NCBI GenBank assembly: GCA_958447445.1
Contig: CAUDAE010000013.1
Location: forward strand, 1-24,276
DNA: 24,276 nt
Source: an uncultured Collinsella sp.
GTDB lineage: Bacteria > Actinomycetota > Coriobacteriia > Coriobacteriales > Coriobacteriaceae
Direction: 5' to 3'
Shown: one piece after another, positions 7,178 through 14,909 of the stretch
Layout: the number at the start of each line of letters is the position of its first letter
Numbering within the stretch: position 1 is the first letter of the stretch
Notes under the pieces: generated by a model
What the model was told of the DNA's origin: nothing
Database searches by the model: none
What the model saw: the letters and a program-made list of their open reading frames with translations, nothing else
Position numbers and translations under genes: made by a program

Positions 7178-7228
7178 CACTCATTGGGGACAGGCTTACA
7201 TGAGTGCTTTCACGCATTGGGGACAGAC
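7178..7228 (+). repeat. Left inverted repeat of the transposase element
   Basis: It begins CACTCATTGGGGACAG. CACTCAT (7178-7184) pairs with ATGAGTG (7200-7206) over a 15-base loop. The CATTGGGGACAG...GAGTGCTTTC unit recurs 33 bases later (from 7214), with TTAC changed to TTAG, so the left end holds two imperfect direct copies. The second copy's hairpin is spoiled by a G-A mismatch. Confidence 0.88.
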
Positions 7229-7301
7229 TTAGATGAGTGCTTTCCAAAGCTCACAGTGCATCGAAGAACTCACGGCGCTTCGATCGTCACCAGTACGTAC
7301 C

Positions 7302-8078
7302 TCACGCAGCCTCCTTCCAGCCTGCAGTGGCCTTGGTCACGCTTGTAGCGCCGATACCGGTGATACGGGCAATTTGCTTGACCGTGAGATGTGCCCGCCT
7401 GAGCCTCAGCAGACACGCATCACGCTCGAGTCGCGGCAGGGCCTTGAGCAGCGCAGGATCTATGCTCGGCAGGACTTCGTGCGCAACGGAAAGGGCCTCC
7501 TCATCGGGGATCCGCCGGCGTGGAAGAACCTCTACTGACCAGATGCGCCCGGCAACTTTCTCAAGATGCTTGCAATAGCAACGGGAGCCTCCGACAATAT
7601 CGAGCATAGGGGCCGCATCACAGATGTCAAAGGGATCATAGCCCAGCTGATATGCCTTGTAGCTTGACCAGCGGTATGCTTCGAGTGAGTTAATTGCACC
7701 CTTCACAGGATTGAGATGGATATAATCGAGTAGCTGCACCGCCTGTGTGTCCGACTCGACCGCGACCCGCGAATAGCGATTGTCAAACAAATGCCCCGTT
7801 CTCCCCGTTTTCCCATTGAAATACTTAGCATATGCCGTCAATACGCACTGCATCGCCTTTGAAAGATTGTCGAACGGATCATCAACCATCAAATGAAAGT
7901 GGTTGTCCATAAGGCACCAAGCCAAAACCGCCACTTCATGGCGCGCAAACCTGTCCGAGATATCCGATAGGAAACGATAGCGGTCGGAGTCATCTTCAAA
8001 AATAATCTGTTTAGAGTTACCACGGTCAAAGACGTGGTAATAGCCGGTGAGCGAAACGGCGCGGGCGCATCGGGGCAT
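7302..8078 (-). CDS. REP-associated tyrosine transposase (Y1/HUH family)
   Basis: A 258-residue single-strand DNA transposase related to IS200/IS605 TnpA. The N-terminal GYYHVFDRGN (12-21) and HUH motif MDNHFHLMV (58-66; His60, His62) are intact. The Tyr nucleophile is expected at Tyr119 in DYIHLNPVKG, followed by YRWSSY. Residues about 215-255 contain a helix-turn-helix-like segment (LTVKQIARITGIGATSVTKA), an extension often seen in this group that may help bind the repeats. The ATG at 8078 has AGGAG five bases upstream. Motifs are complete and the frame is open, so the gene looks functional. Base composition is less GC-rich than the flanking genes, consistent with recent arrival. Confidence 0.92.
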   Translation of the reverse strand: MPRCARAVSLTGYYHVFDRGNSKQIIFEDDSDRYRFLSDISDRFARHEVAVLAWCLMDNHFHLMVDDPFDNLSKAMQCVLTAYAKYFNGKTGRTGHLFDNRYSRVAVESDTQAVQLLDYIHLNPVKGAINSLEAYRWSSYKAYQLGYDPFDICDAAPMLDIVGGSRCYCKHLEKVAGRIWSVEVLPRRRIPDEEALSVAHEVLPSIDPALLKALPRLERDACLLRLRRAHLTVKQIARITGIGATSVTKATAGWKEAA

Positions 8079-8209
8079 AATCTCTCCTTTCAAAAACTGA
8101 ACAGGCAACACCTAAAAGGAGAGAAGGAACGCGAAATGCTGAGCCTGTGACATATTTATATCCAATGAGCGGCAAAAATAGGTCAAGAACGGCAAAATGG
8201 CAAATCGAT

Positions 8210-8260
8210 GTCTGTCCCCAATGAGTGAAAGCACTCATGTAAGTCTGTCCCCAATGAGTG
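8210..8260 (-). repeat. Right inverted repeat of the transposase element
   Basis: Reverse complement of 7178-7228 with two differences (A for G in GGACAGGC; T for G in CACGCAT). The outer CACTCAT/ATGAGTG hairpin is perfect. The inner copy lacks its second arm. Confidence 0.88.
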
Positions 8261-8291
8261 GGGCGATGAAGCAGGCAGATAGTTTTAGTTA

Positions 8292-8321
8292 AAGCGTTTC
8301 AGTTTATTGAAGCGTTTTAGT
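8292..8321 (+). promoter_or_regulatory. Direct repeats upstream of adhE, possible operators
   Basis: AAGCGTTTCAGT (8292-8303) and AAGCGTTTTAGT (8310-8321) start 18 bases apart. A further TTTTAGT lies at 8284-8290 region. The AAAGCGTTT core is reminiscent of LacI/CcpA-family half sites but does not fit a full cre. They lie 42-80 bases upstream of the putative -10. No Rex-type TTGTGA-N6-TCACAA is seen. Confidence 0.4.
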
Positions 8322-8362
8322 GTGCCTTTTACGGGAATCTTACCGTTCACCGAATAATTTCT

Positions 8363-8371
8363 TGCTATCAT
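8363..8371 (+). promoter_or_regulatory. Extended -10 promoter of adhE
   Basis: TGC-TATCAT (TGn plus five of six) lies 40 bases before the adhE start, with no clear -35. The same TGC-TATCAT sequence forms the -10 of the rpsB promoter on the other strand. The 8079-8411 gap otherwise holds the transposase upstream DNA and the right inverted repeat. Confidence 0.6.
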
Positions 8372-8411
8372 GCAAGGCGTAGGGTAAATCTCCGATCGCA
8401 AGGAGACACAA

Positions 8412-11060
8412 ATGGTGAAAAAGTCACCGGAAAACACTACTCCCGCAATTGTGGACAACGTAGAGGCGCTTGAGGCTAAGCTCGCTCAGATGCGAGAGGC
8501 CCAGGCGCTTTTTGCTACGTACACGCAGGAGCAGGTCGACAAGATCTTCTATGAGGCCGCCATGGCCGCCAACAAGGCTCGTATCCCGTTGGCGAAGATG
8601 GCCATCGAGGAGACCGGCCGCGGCGTTCTTGAGGACAAGGTCATCAAGAACCACTACGCCGCAGAGTACATCTACAACGCTTACAAGAACACCAAGACCT
8701 GTGGTGTCCTGGAGCGCGACGAGGCTTACGGCATCACCAAGATCGCCGAGCCCATCGGCATCGTGGGCGCCGTCATCCCGACGACCAACCCCACCTCCAC
8801 CGCGATCTTCAAGACGCTGATCTGCCTGAAGACCCGCAACGCCATCATCATCTCCCCGCACCCGGCTGCCGCCAAGTGCACCATCGCCGCCGCCAAGCTC
8901 GTGCTTGACGCCGCCGTCAAGGCCGGCGCCCCCGAGGGCATCATCGGCTGGGTCGATGTCCCCTCCATCGAGCTGACCAACATGGTCATGCGCGACGTCG
9001 ACATCATCCTCGCCACCGGTGGCCCGGGCATGGTCAAGGCCGCTTACTCCTCGGGCAAGCCCGCCCTGGGCGTTGGCGCCGGTAACACCCCGGTCGTCAT
9101 CGACGACACCGCCGACGTGCTGCTCGCCGTCAACTCCATCATCCACTCCAAGACCTTCGACAACGGCATGATCTGCGCTTCCGAGCAGTCCGTGACTGTC
9201 ATCGACAGCATCTATGACCAGGTTAAGGCCGAGTTCCAGAAGCGCGGCTGCTACTTCGTCAAGCAGGGTGCCGAGATGGAGGCCCTGCGTGCCGCCATGT
9301 TCAAGAACGGCGCTCTCGATCACCGCATCCCCGGCATGGCTGCTGCCAAGATCGCCGAGCTCGCCGGCATCGAGGTTCCCGACAAGACCAAGATCCTGAT
9401 CGCCGAGGTCACCTCCACCGACCCCGCCAAGGAGGAGTTCTCCCACGAGAAGCTCTCCCCGGTCCTGGCCATGTACCACGCCAAGGACTTCCAGGAGGCC
9501 GTCGACAAGGCCGAGCACCTGGTGCTCGCCGGTGGCCCGGGCCACACCGCCTCTCTGTACGTGCACCCCGCTCAGGCCGAGAAGATCAGCCTGTTCGAGC
9601 ACGTCATGAAGGCCTGCCGTATCGTCATCAACACCCCGTCCTCGCACGGCGGCATCGGTGACCTGTACAACTTTGGCATGAAGCCGTCTCTGACCCTGGG
9701 CTGCGGCTCCTGGGGCGGCAACTCCGTCTCCGAGAACGTTGGGGTGAAGCACTTGATCAACGTTAAGACTGTGGCCGAGCGCCGTGAGAACATGCTGTGG
9801 TTCCGCGCTCCCGAGAAGGTCTACTTCAAGAAGGGTTCCACGCCCGTCGCCCTCGACGAGCTGGGCAACGTCATGGGCAAGAAGCGTGCCTTCATCGTCA
9901 CCGACCAGTTCCTCTTCAAGAATGGCAACACCCGCGCCATCGAGGCCAAGCTCGACGAGATGGGCATCGCCCACGACTGCTTCTACGACGTCGAGCCCGA
10001 TCCGTCGCTGCAGTGCGCACGTCGCGGCGCCAAGCAGATGGCTCTCTTTGAGCCGGACGTCATCATCGCCGTCGGCGGTGGCTCCGCTATGGACGCCGGC
10101 AAGATCATGTGGATGATGTACGAGCACCCCGAGTGCAAGTTTGAGGACATGGCCATGGACTTCATGGACATCCGCAAGCGTATCTTCACCTTCCCCGAGA
10201 TGGGCAAGAAGGCCTACTTCGTCGCCGTCCCGACCTCCTCGGGTACCGGCTCCGAGTGCACGCCGTTCGCCATCATCACCGACAAGGAGACCGGCATCAA
10301 GTGGCCGCTCGCCGACTACGCGCTGCTCCCCAACATGGCTATCGTCGACGCCGACAACTGCATGACCGCCCCGCGCGGCCTGACCGCTGCCTCCGGCATC
10401 GACGTCATGACCCACGCCATCGAGTCCTACGTCTCCATCATGGCTTCCGACTACACCAAGGGCCTCTCCGAGCGCGCTGCCAAGCTCGTCTTCGAGAACC
10501 TGCCCTCCAGCTTCACGAACGGCGCCAAGGACCCGCACGCCCGCGAGGAGATGCACAACGCCTCCTGCATGGCCGGTATGGCCTTCGCCAACGCCTTCCT
10601 GGGCCTCAACCACTCCATGGCCCACAAGCTCGGCGCTTTCCATCACCTGCCCCACGGCCTCGCAAACGCTGTCATCCTGACCCGCGTCATGCGCTACAAC
10701 GCCGCCGAGGCTCCCGTCAAGATGGGTACCTTCTCCCAGTATCCTTACCCCAACGCGCTGCACAACTACGCCGAGATGGCCAAGTACTGCGGCATCGAGG
10801 GCAAGGACGACAAGGAGGTCTTCGAGAACTTCATCACGAAGCTCGAGGAGCTCAAGGACTTCATCGGCGTCAAGAAGACCATCGCCGACTACGGTGTTGA
10901 CGAGCAGTACTTCCTCGACACCCTCGACGAGATGACCGAGCAGGCATTCAACGACCAGTGCACCGGCGCCAACCCGCGCTACCCGCTCATGAGCGAGATC
11001 AAGGAGCTCTACCTGGACGCCTACTACGGCCGCGAGCCCCAGGATTACGCCGTCTGCTAG
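8412..11060 (+). CDS. adhE: Bifunctional acetaldehyde-CoA / alcohol dehydrogenase
   Basis: Converts acetyl-CoA to acetaldehyde and then to ethanol, using two NADH, to regenerate NAD+ during fermentation. The 882-residue length is normal for AdhE. The N-terminal aldehyde dehydrogenase half has the cofactor region PTTNPTS (123-129), ATGGPGMV (201-208) and the nucleophile Cys255 in NGMICASEQS. The C-terminal iron-dependent alcohol dehydrogenase half has GGGSAMD (about 556), PTSSGTGSE, GIDVMTHAIESY and the metal ligands in NHSMAHKLGAFHHLPHG. AAGGAG is six bases before the ATG at 8412. Family members form spirosomes. Third positions are almost all G or C, suggesting high expression, and this also creates a full-length open frame on the opposite strand. 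Confidence 0.98.
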   Translation: MVKKSPENTTPAIVDNVEALEAKLAQMREAQALFATYTQEQVDKIFYEAAMAANKARIPLAKMAIEETGRGVLEDKVIKNHYAAEYIYNAYKNTKTCGVLERDEAYGITKIAEPIGIVGAVIPTTNPTSTAIFKTLICLKTRNAIIISPHPAAAKCTIAAAKLVLDAAVKAGAPEGIIGWVDVPSIELTNMVMRDVDIILATGGPGMVKAAYSSGKPALGVGAGNTPVVIDDTADVLLAVNSIIHSKTFDNGMICASEQSVTVIDSIYDQVKAEFQKRGCYFVKQGAEMEALRAAMFKNGALDHRIPGMAAAKIAELAGIEVPDKTKILIAEVTSTDPAKEEFSHEKLSPVLAMYHAKDFQEAVDKAEHLVLAGGPGHTASLYVHPAQAEKISLFEHVMKACRIVINTPSSHGGIGDLYNFGMKPSLTLGCGSWGGNSVSENVGVKHLINVKTVAERRENMLWFRAPEKVYFKKGSTPVALDELGNVMGKKRAFIVTDQFLFKNGNTRAIEAKLDEMGIAHDCFYDVEPDPSLQCARRGAKQMALFEPDVIIAVGGGSAMDAGKIMWMMYEHPECKFEDMAMDFMDIRKRIFTFPEMGKKAYFVAVPTSSGTGSECTPFAIITDKETGIKWPLADYALLPNMAIVDADNCMTAPRGLTAASGIDVMTHAIESYVSIMASDYTKGLSERAAKLVFENLPSSFTNGAKDPHAREEMHNASCMAGMAFANAFLGLNHSMAHKLGAFHHLPHGLANAVILTRVMRYNAAEAPVKMGTFSQYPYPNALHNYAEMAKYCGIEGKDDKEVFENFITKLEELKDFIGVKKTIADYGVDEQYFLDTLDEMTEQAFNDQCTGANPRYPLMSEIKELYLDAYYGREPQDYAVC

Positions 11061-11077
11061 TTTTAGCACGGTTTTTA

Positions 11078-11116
11078 ACGGCGGGGGTGCACGGGTGTTT
11101 CACACACCCCCGCCGT
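11078..11116 (+). terminator. Strong hairpin after adhE
   Basis: ACGGCGGGGGTG (11078-11089) and CACCCCCGCCGT (11105-11116) form 12 perfect pairs around a 15-base loop. Only CGCTTCT follows, not a T-run; a TTTTT lies just before the stem instead. It may stabilise the adhE message or terminate partially, letting some transcription into the next gene. Confidence 0.5.
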
Positions 11117-11148
11117 CGCTTCTATCGCATCGTTGAAAGGATGCAACC

Positions 11149-11913
11149 ATGCTGCTACCCGATTCCAAGACCGAGCTCGTCCGCCGTGGCAACAAGGTCG
11201 TTTACGACCTGGGCGACAAGATCGTCAAGGTCTTTAACGAGACCAAGCCTGTCTCCGACGTGTTCAACGAGGCTTTGAATCTTGCCCGCATCAATGAGTG
11301 CGGCATCCGCAGCCCCAAGGCTCTCGAGGTTTCCCAGCTCGAGAACGCCAACGGCTGGGCGCTCGTGACCGAGAAGGTTCCGGGCACCACCCTTGCCGAG
11401 AAGATGACTGCCGAGCCCCAGCGCTTTGGTGAGTACCTCGAGATGTTCGTCGACCTCCAGATCGAGATCCACGGCTACACCTCCCCGCTGCTCAACCGTC
11501 AGCGCGACAAGTACGCCCGCATGATCGACAGCCTTGATCAGCTCAATGCCACCACGCGCTACAACCTTCAGGAGCGTCTGGACGGCATGACCAAGGAGTT
11601 CAAGGTCTGCCACGGCGACTTCAACCCCTCCAACGTCATCGTCGGCGACGACGGCCAGCTCTATGTGTGCGACTGGGCACACGCCACCCAGGGCTCCCCT
11701 GCTGCCGACGTTGCCACCACGTACCTGCTCTTTGCCCTCAACAGCAAGGATCAGGCTGAGGCCTACCTGGAGCTCTACTGCGACCGCGCCGACATGCCCA
11801 TGCAGGTCGTGCGTCAGTGGACGAGCATCGTCGCCGCTTCCGAGCTCGCTCGTAAGCGCAACGTGAACGATGAGTTCCTGAAGAACTGGATCGACGTCGT
11901 CGATTATCAGTAA
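11149..11913 (+). CDS. APH-family phosphotransferase, substrate unknown
   Basis: A 254-residue protein with the aminoglycoside-phosphotransferase/choline-kinase-like fold. A candidate ATP-binding lysine lies in KIVKVFNE (about 24-31). Glu41 lies in the next helix. The catalytic loop is CHGDFNPSNV (154-163, Asp157 as base), and the metal-binding DWAHA (175-179) takes the place of the kinase DFG. Both catalytic acidic residues are present, so it is probably active. The fold covers antibiotic, sugar, choline and protein kinases; nothing here indicates resistance, and a small-metabolite kinase is as likely. AAGGA precedes the ATG by seven bases. It lies 88 bases after adhE on the same strand, but the intervening hairpin may uncouple them. 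Confidence 0.85.
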   Translation: MLLPDSKTELVRRGNKVVYDLGDKIVKVFNETKPVSDVFNEALNLARINECGIRSPKALEVSQLENANGWALVTEKVPGTTLAEKMTAEPQRFGEYLEMFVDLQIEIHGYTSPLLNRQRDKYARMIDSLDQLNATTRYNLQERLDGMTKEFKVCHGDFNPSNVIVGDDGQLYVCDWAHATQGSPAADVATTYLLFALNSKDQAEAYLELYCDRADMPMQVVRQWTSIVAASELARKRNVNDEFLKNWIDVVDYQ

Positions 11914-11945
11914 TATCTGAGCGATTTATTTCGCATCGGAGGCAC

Positions 11946-11989
11946 AAGGAAAACCCCGCAGCTCGCATGGGCTGTGGGGTTTTCCTTTT
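11946..11989 (+). terminator. Terminator of the phosphotransferase gene
   Basis: AAGGAAAACCCCGCAGC pairs with GCTGTGGGGTTTTCCTT, 17 pairs with one G-T, loop TCGCATGG. It ends in TTTT on the plus strand. The A-rich left arm means it could also act on minus-strand transcription. Confidence 0.9.
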
Positions 11990-12011
11990 AGATATCGAGG
12001 ATGCCACAAGA

Positions 12012-12061
12012 TAAAAGGACGGCCCCGCATCTCCCCGATCTGGAGAAATGCGGGGCCGTCC
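12012..12061 (-). terminator. Terminator of proS and its upstream operon
   Basis: Read on the minus strand, GGACGGCCCCGCAT pairs with ATGCGGGGCCGTCC (14 pairs) with a further CTCC/GGAG inside, followed by TTTTAT. It closes the convergent minus-strand gene cluster. Confidence 0.93.
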
Positions 12062-12091
12062 CGTATATCGAACTACAAGCGAAATCGTCGA

Positions 12092-13813
12092 TTAACGGCG
12101 TGCTGCCTTCACAAGCTCGGCGACCTTGGCGACGACCTCGTCGATCGCCACGTCCTCGCGCTCGCCCGTGGCACGGTCCTTGAGCTCAACGGTGCCATTC
12201 TTAAGGCCGCGCTTGCCCAGAACCACCTGATACGGGAAGCCCATAAGGTCGTTGTCGGCAAACTTAAAGCCGGGACGCTCATCGCGGTCGTCGACGACGA
12301 CCTCGATACCCTCGGCGCACAGACCGTCGACGATCTGCTCACAGACGGTAGCGCACTCCTCCTTCTTGGGGTCGAGCGGAATCACCGCGACCTCGTAGGG
12401 GGCGACGGAAACCGGCCAGACGATACCGTGCTCGTCGTTGTGCTGCTCTACAACGGCAGCGAGCGAGCGGGACACGCCCACGCCGTAGCAACCCATGATG
12501 AGCGGCTTCTCCTTGCCGTCCTCATCCATAAAGGTAGCACCCATGGCCTCGGAATACTTGGTGCCCAGCTGGAAGACCTGGGAGACCTCGATACCGCGAG
12601 CAGCAGAGAGCGGCTTGCCGCAGTGCGGGCAAGGATCGCCGGCCACGACAGTGACCAGGTCGGCCCACTCGTCGACGGTAAAATCGCGCTCGGGGCAGGC
12701 ACCGGTAAAGTGATAATCGACCTCGTTGGCACCGCAGGCCCACTGCTTGGACTCGCGCAGGCTCTCGTCGCACACCAGGCGGATGCCCTCGGGCAGGTTA
12801 ACCGGTCCGATAAAGCCCTTATGCAGACCATAAGTCTGGAGCTCCTCGTCGGTCATCATGCGATAGCCCTTGCCAAAGACGTGCTCGGCCTTACAGTCGT
12901 TGAGCTCGTGATCGCCCGGAACAATGGCCACGACAGGCTTGCCCTCGGCGTCGATGAGTGCCAGCGACTTGCGCGTGCCGTTCTCGGGGAAGCCGAAGAA
13001 CTTAGCAACGGCCTCGATGGTGCCCATGCCCGGAGTCTCAACCTTGGTGAGCGTACCGTCACCAGGACCCTCGGTCACGACGACCTTGGTGCTTGCCGCC
13101 TCGTCATCGGCAGCAAAGCCGCAATCGTCGCAGTAGACGAGCGAAGCCTCGCCGGCGTCGGCCAAAGCCATGTACTCGACGGAGGTATCGCCACCGATCT
13201 CACCGGAGTCGGCAACAACGGGCAGGGCCTTGATATAGCAGCGCTCGCAGATGTTAGCGTAGGCCTGCTTCATCTTGTCATACTCCTCCTGCAGGCTCTC
13301 CTGCGTGGCGGAGAAGCTGTAGGCGTCCTTCATGATGAACTCGCGACCGCGCATCAGGCCAAAGCGGGGGCGGAACTCGTCGCGGAACTTATCCTGGATG
13401 TGGTAGAGGTTAACGGGCAGCTGCTTATAGGAGCGCAGCTCATTGCGCACCAGGGCCGTGACGGTCTCCTCGTGCGTGGGGCCCAGGACGAACTCGCGAC
13501 CATGACGGTCGTCAAAGCGCACAAGCTCCTTGCCATAGGCATCGATGCGGCCGGACTCACGCCACAGCTCGGCGTCGACCATGATAGGCATCATAAGCTC
13601 CTGGGCGCCGGCAGCGTCCATCTCGTCGCGCACGATATTCTCGATCTTGCGAATCGAGCGCCATGCGAGCGGCAGATAGGAATACAGGCCGGCGGCCTCT
13701 TTGCGGATCATGCCGGCACGGAGCAGCAGGCGGTGGCTAGCGAGCTCAGCGTCCGCCGGATCCTCTTTAAGCGTCGGCGCATAGAGCTTAGACATATACA
13801 TTGCTCGGGTCAT
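12092..13813 (-). CDS. proS: Prolyl-tRNA synthetase, bacterial type with insertion domain
   Basis: Charges tRNA-Pro with proline. The 573-residue enzyme is the bacterial class II form. GPTHEET (111-117), the motif 2 region RDEFRPRFGLMRGREF (144-159) and motif 3 GCYGVGVSRSLAAVVEQ (441-457) are all present. A YbaK-like editing domain of about 170 residues sits between motifs 2 and 3, bounded by CDDC (228-231) and CPHC (395-398), which could hold a structural metal. The C-terminal anticodon-binding domain is complete. The ATG at 13813 follows the ispG stop directly (TAAATG), and its SD, GAGGAG, is the end of ispG, so translation is coupled. It is the last gene of the operon. Confidence 0.98.
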   Translation of the reverse strand: MTRAMYMSKLYAPTLKEDPADAELASHRLLLRAGMIRKEAAGLYSYLPLAWRSIRKIENIVRDEMDAAGAQELMMPIMVDAELWRESGRIDAYGKELVRFDDRHGREFVLGPTHEETVTALVRNELRSYKQLPVNLYHIQDKFRDEFRPRFGLMRGREFIMKDAYSFSATQESLQEEYDKMKQAYANICERCYIKALPVVADSGEIGGDTSVEYMALADAGEASLVYCDDCGFAADDEAASTKVVVTEGPGDGTLTKVETPGMGTIEAVAKFFGFPENGTRKSLALIDAEGKPVVAIVPGDHELNDCKAEHVFGKGYRMMTDEELQTYGLHKGFIGPVNLPEGIRLVCDESLRESKQWACGANEVDYHFTGACPERDFTVDEWADLVTVVAGDPCPHCGKPLSAARGIEVSQVFQLGTKYSEAMGATFMDEDGKEKPLIMGCYGVGVSRSLAAVVEQHNDEHGIVWPVSVAPYEVAVIPLDPKKEECATVCEQIVDGLCAEGIEVVVDDRDERPGFKFADNDLMGFPYQVVLGKRGLKNGTVELKDRATGEREDVAIDEVVAKVAELVKAARR

Positions 13814-14896
13814 TTATTTCTCCTCAATAAGCTTGTCGACCTCTGCCATAAGCGCGTCGACAATTTGGTCCTCAGCTACTTTACCAATGATCTGGCCATG
13901 CGAAAAGAGCAAGGCCTGACCACGTCCGCAAGCAACGCCCAGATCGGCATCAGAAGCCTCGCCGGGGCCATTAACGGCACATCCCATCACAGCGATCGAA
14001 AGCGGCGCGGAGTAGTTCTTAAGCCGCTCGGTAACCTCCTCGGCAATGGGAATAAGGTTAACCTGGCAGCGGGCGCATGTGGGGCACGAGACAATCTCGG
14101 GGCCACGGCGACACAGGCCCAACGACTGCAGAATACCCCAGGCAACCGGCGGCTCCTCAACCGGATCGGCTGTGAGCGACACACGCATGGTGTCGCCAAT
14201 GCCTTCGGAAAGCAAGATACCCAAGCCTACAGAGCTCTTGATGGTGCCCTGGAGCTTGGTCCCCGCTTCCGTCACGCCCAGGTGAAGCGGAACGTGGGGA
14301 ATCTCACGCGACAGGGCTCGATAGGTATCAAGCGTCGTTTGCACGCTATGGGCCTTGGCCGAAAGCACAATGTTCGTAAAACCGCGGTCCTCAAAGTGCT
14401 TGACGAAGCGCTCGCTCGACATCACGAGCTTTTCGGGCTGCGTGAGGTCGTCGCGCTCGGCGATATCCTGCTCGAGCGAACCGGCATTGACGCCGATACG
14501 AATCGCGCACCCAGCGGCGCCCGCGGCATCGATCACGGCATCGACCTTAGCCCAATCGCCGATATTGCCGGGATTGATGCGAAGCTTGGCGGCACCAGCC
14601 TCGACGGCGCCGATGGCGAGCTTATGGTTAAAGTGAATATCGGCGACGATCGGCACCGGAGACTCGGCACAGATGGTGCGGAAACCCTCAAGCGCGGCCT
14701 CAGTGGGCACGCTCACACGCACGATATCGCAGCCAGCCTGCGCCAACGCGCACACTTGCGCAAGCGTTGCCTGGGCGTCAGCGGTATCGGTGCAGGTCAT
14801 GGATTGGACCACCACCGGCGCGCCGCCACCGATCTGCACACCGCCCACATGCACGGGGCGCGTCAACTCGCGAGGCAAAGGATAGGATAAAGACAA
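13814..14896 (-). CDS. ispG: 4-hydroxy-3-methylbut-2-en-1-yl diphosphate synthase
   Basis: Seventh enzyme of the MEP isoprenoid pathway, a [4Fe-4S] enzyme converting MEcPP to HMBPP. The N-terminal TIM barrel starts at VHVGGVQIGGGAPVVVQSMT. The C-terminal domain holds the cluster cysteines in SCPTCARC and MGCAVNGPGEASDADLG, with the conserved Glu after NGPG. There is no ATG near the family start. I choose TTG at 14896, eight bases after AGGGGAG, giving 360 residues; a GTG at 14905 overlaps that SD. The start lies 13 bases after the rseP stop. Together with dxr upstream it places two MEP steps in the same transcript as uppS. Confidence 0.95.
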   Translation of the reverse strand: MSLSYPLPRELTRPVHVGGVQIGGGAPVVVQSMTCTDTADAQATLAQVCALAQAGCDIVRVSVPTEAALEGFRTICAESPVPIVADIHFNHKLAIGAVEAGAAKLRINPGNIGDWAKVDAVIDAAGAAGCAIRIGVNAGSLEQDIAERDDLTQPEKLVMSSERFVKHFEDRGFTNIVLSAKAHSVQTTLDTYRALSREIPHVPLHLGVTEAGTKLQGTIKSSVGLGILLSEGIGDTMRVSLTADPVEEPPVAWGILQSLGLCRRGPEIVSCPTCARCQVNLIPIAEEVTERLKNYSAPLSIAVMGCAVNGPGEASDADLGVACGRGQALLFSHGQIIGKVAEDQIVDALMAEVDKLIEEK

Positions 14897-14909
14897 TCCA
14901 AACACTCCC

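Larger units (their letters stand above)
7178..8260 (-). mobile_element. REP-associated tyrosine transposase element
   Basis: A unit of about 1.08 kb consisting of one Y1/HUH transposase gene flanked by 51-base inverted repeats (7178-7228 and 8210-8260) that differ at two positions. The outer part of each repeat forms a CACTCAT/ATGAGTG hairpin, the kind of subterminal structure HUH transposases recognise. The element lies between the rpmB terminator and the adhE promoter and breaks neither. I see no target-site duplication, which agrees with this family, but the exact ends cannot be fixed from one copy. Confidence 0.8.

Noticed and set aside
7233..7578. Plus-strand frames of about 100 codons within the transposase gene
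   Set aside because: They overlap the intact transposase, are rich in Arg and Ser and have no family features.
7178..8260. CRISPR-like reading of the repeated CATTGGGGACAG units
   Set aside because: Only two units per end in inverted orientation, with no regular spacers. They are transposase element ends.
8424..11069. A minus-strand open frame of about 881 codons covering all of adhE
   Set aside because: It is the mirror of adhE in the frame where GC-rich third positions prevent stop codons. Its translation is Leu-, Val-, Gly- and Asp-rich low-complexity sequence with no recognisable domain and no SD.
11149..11913. Antibiotic resistance gene
   Set aside because: The APH fold alone does not indicate resistance. 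Base composition matches the host, and there is no mobile context directly around it.
12428..14890. A plus-strand open frame of about 820 codons opposite proS and ispG
   Set aside because: It runs antisense across two conserved genes in different operon positions. It has no domain and no SD, and its existence follows from codon bias. Similar antisense frames over pyrC, pyrB, tsf/rpsB and xer were rejected for the same reason.
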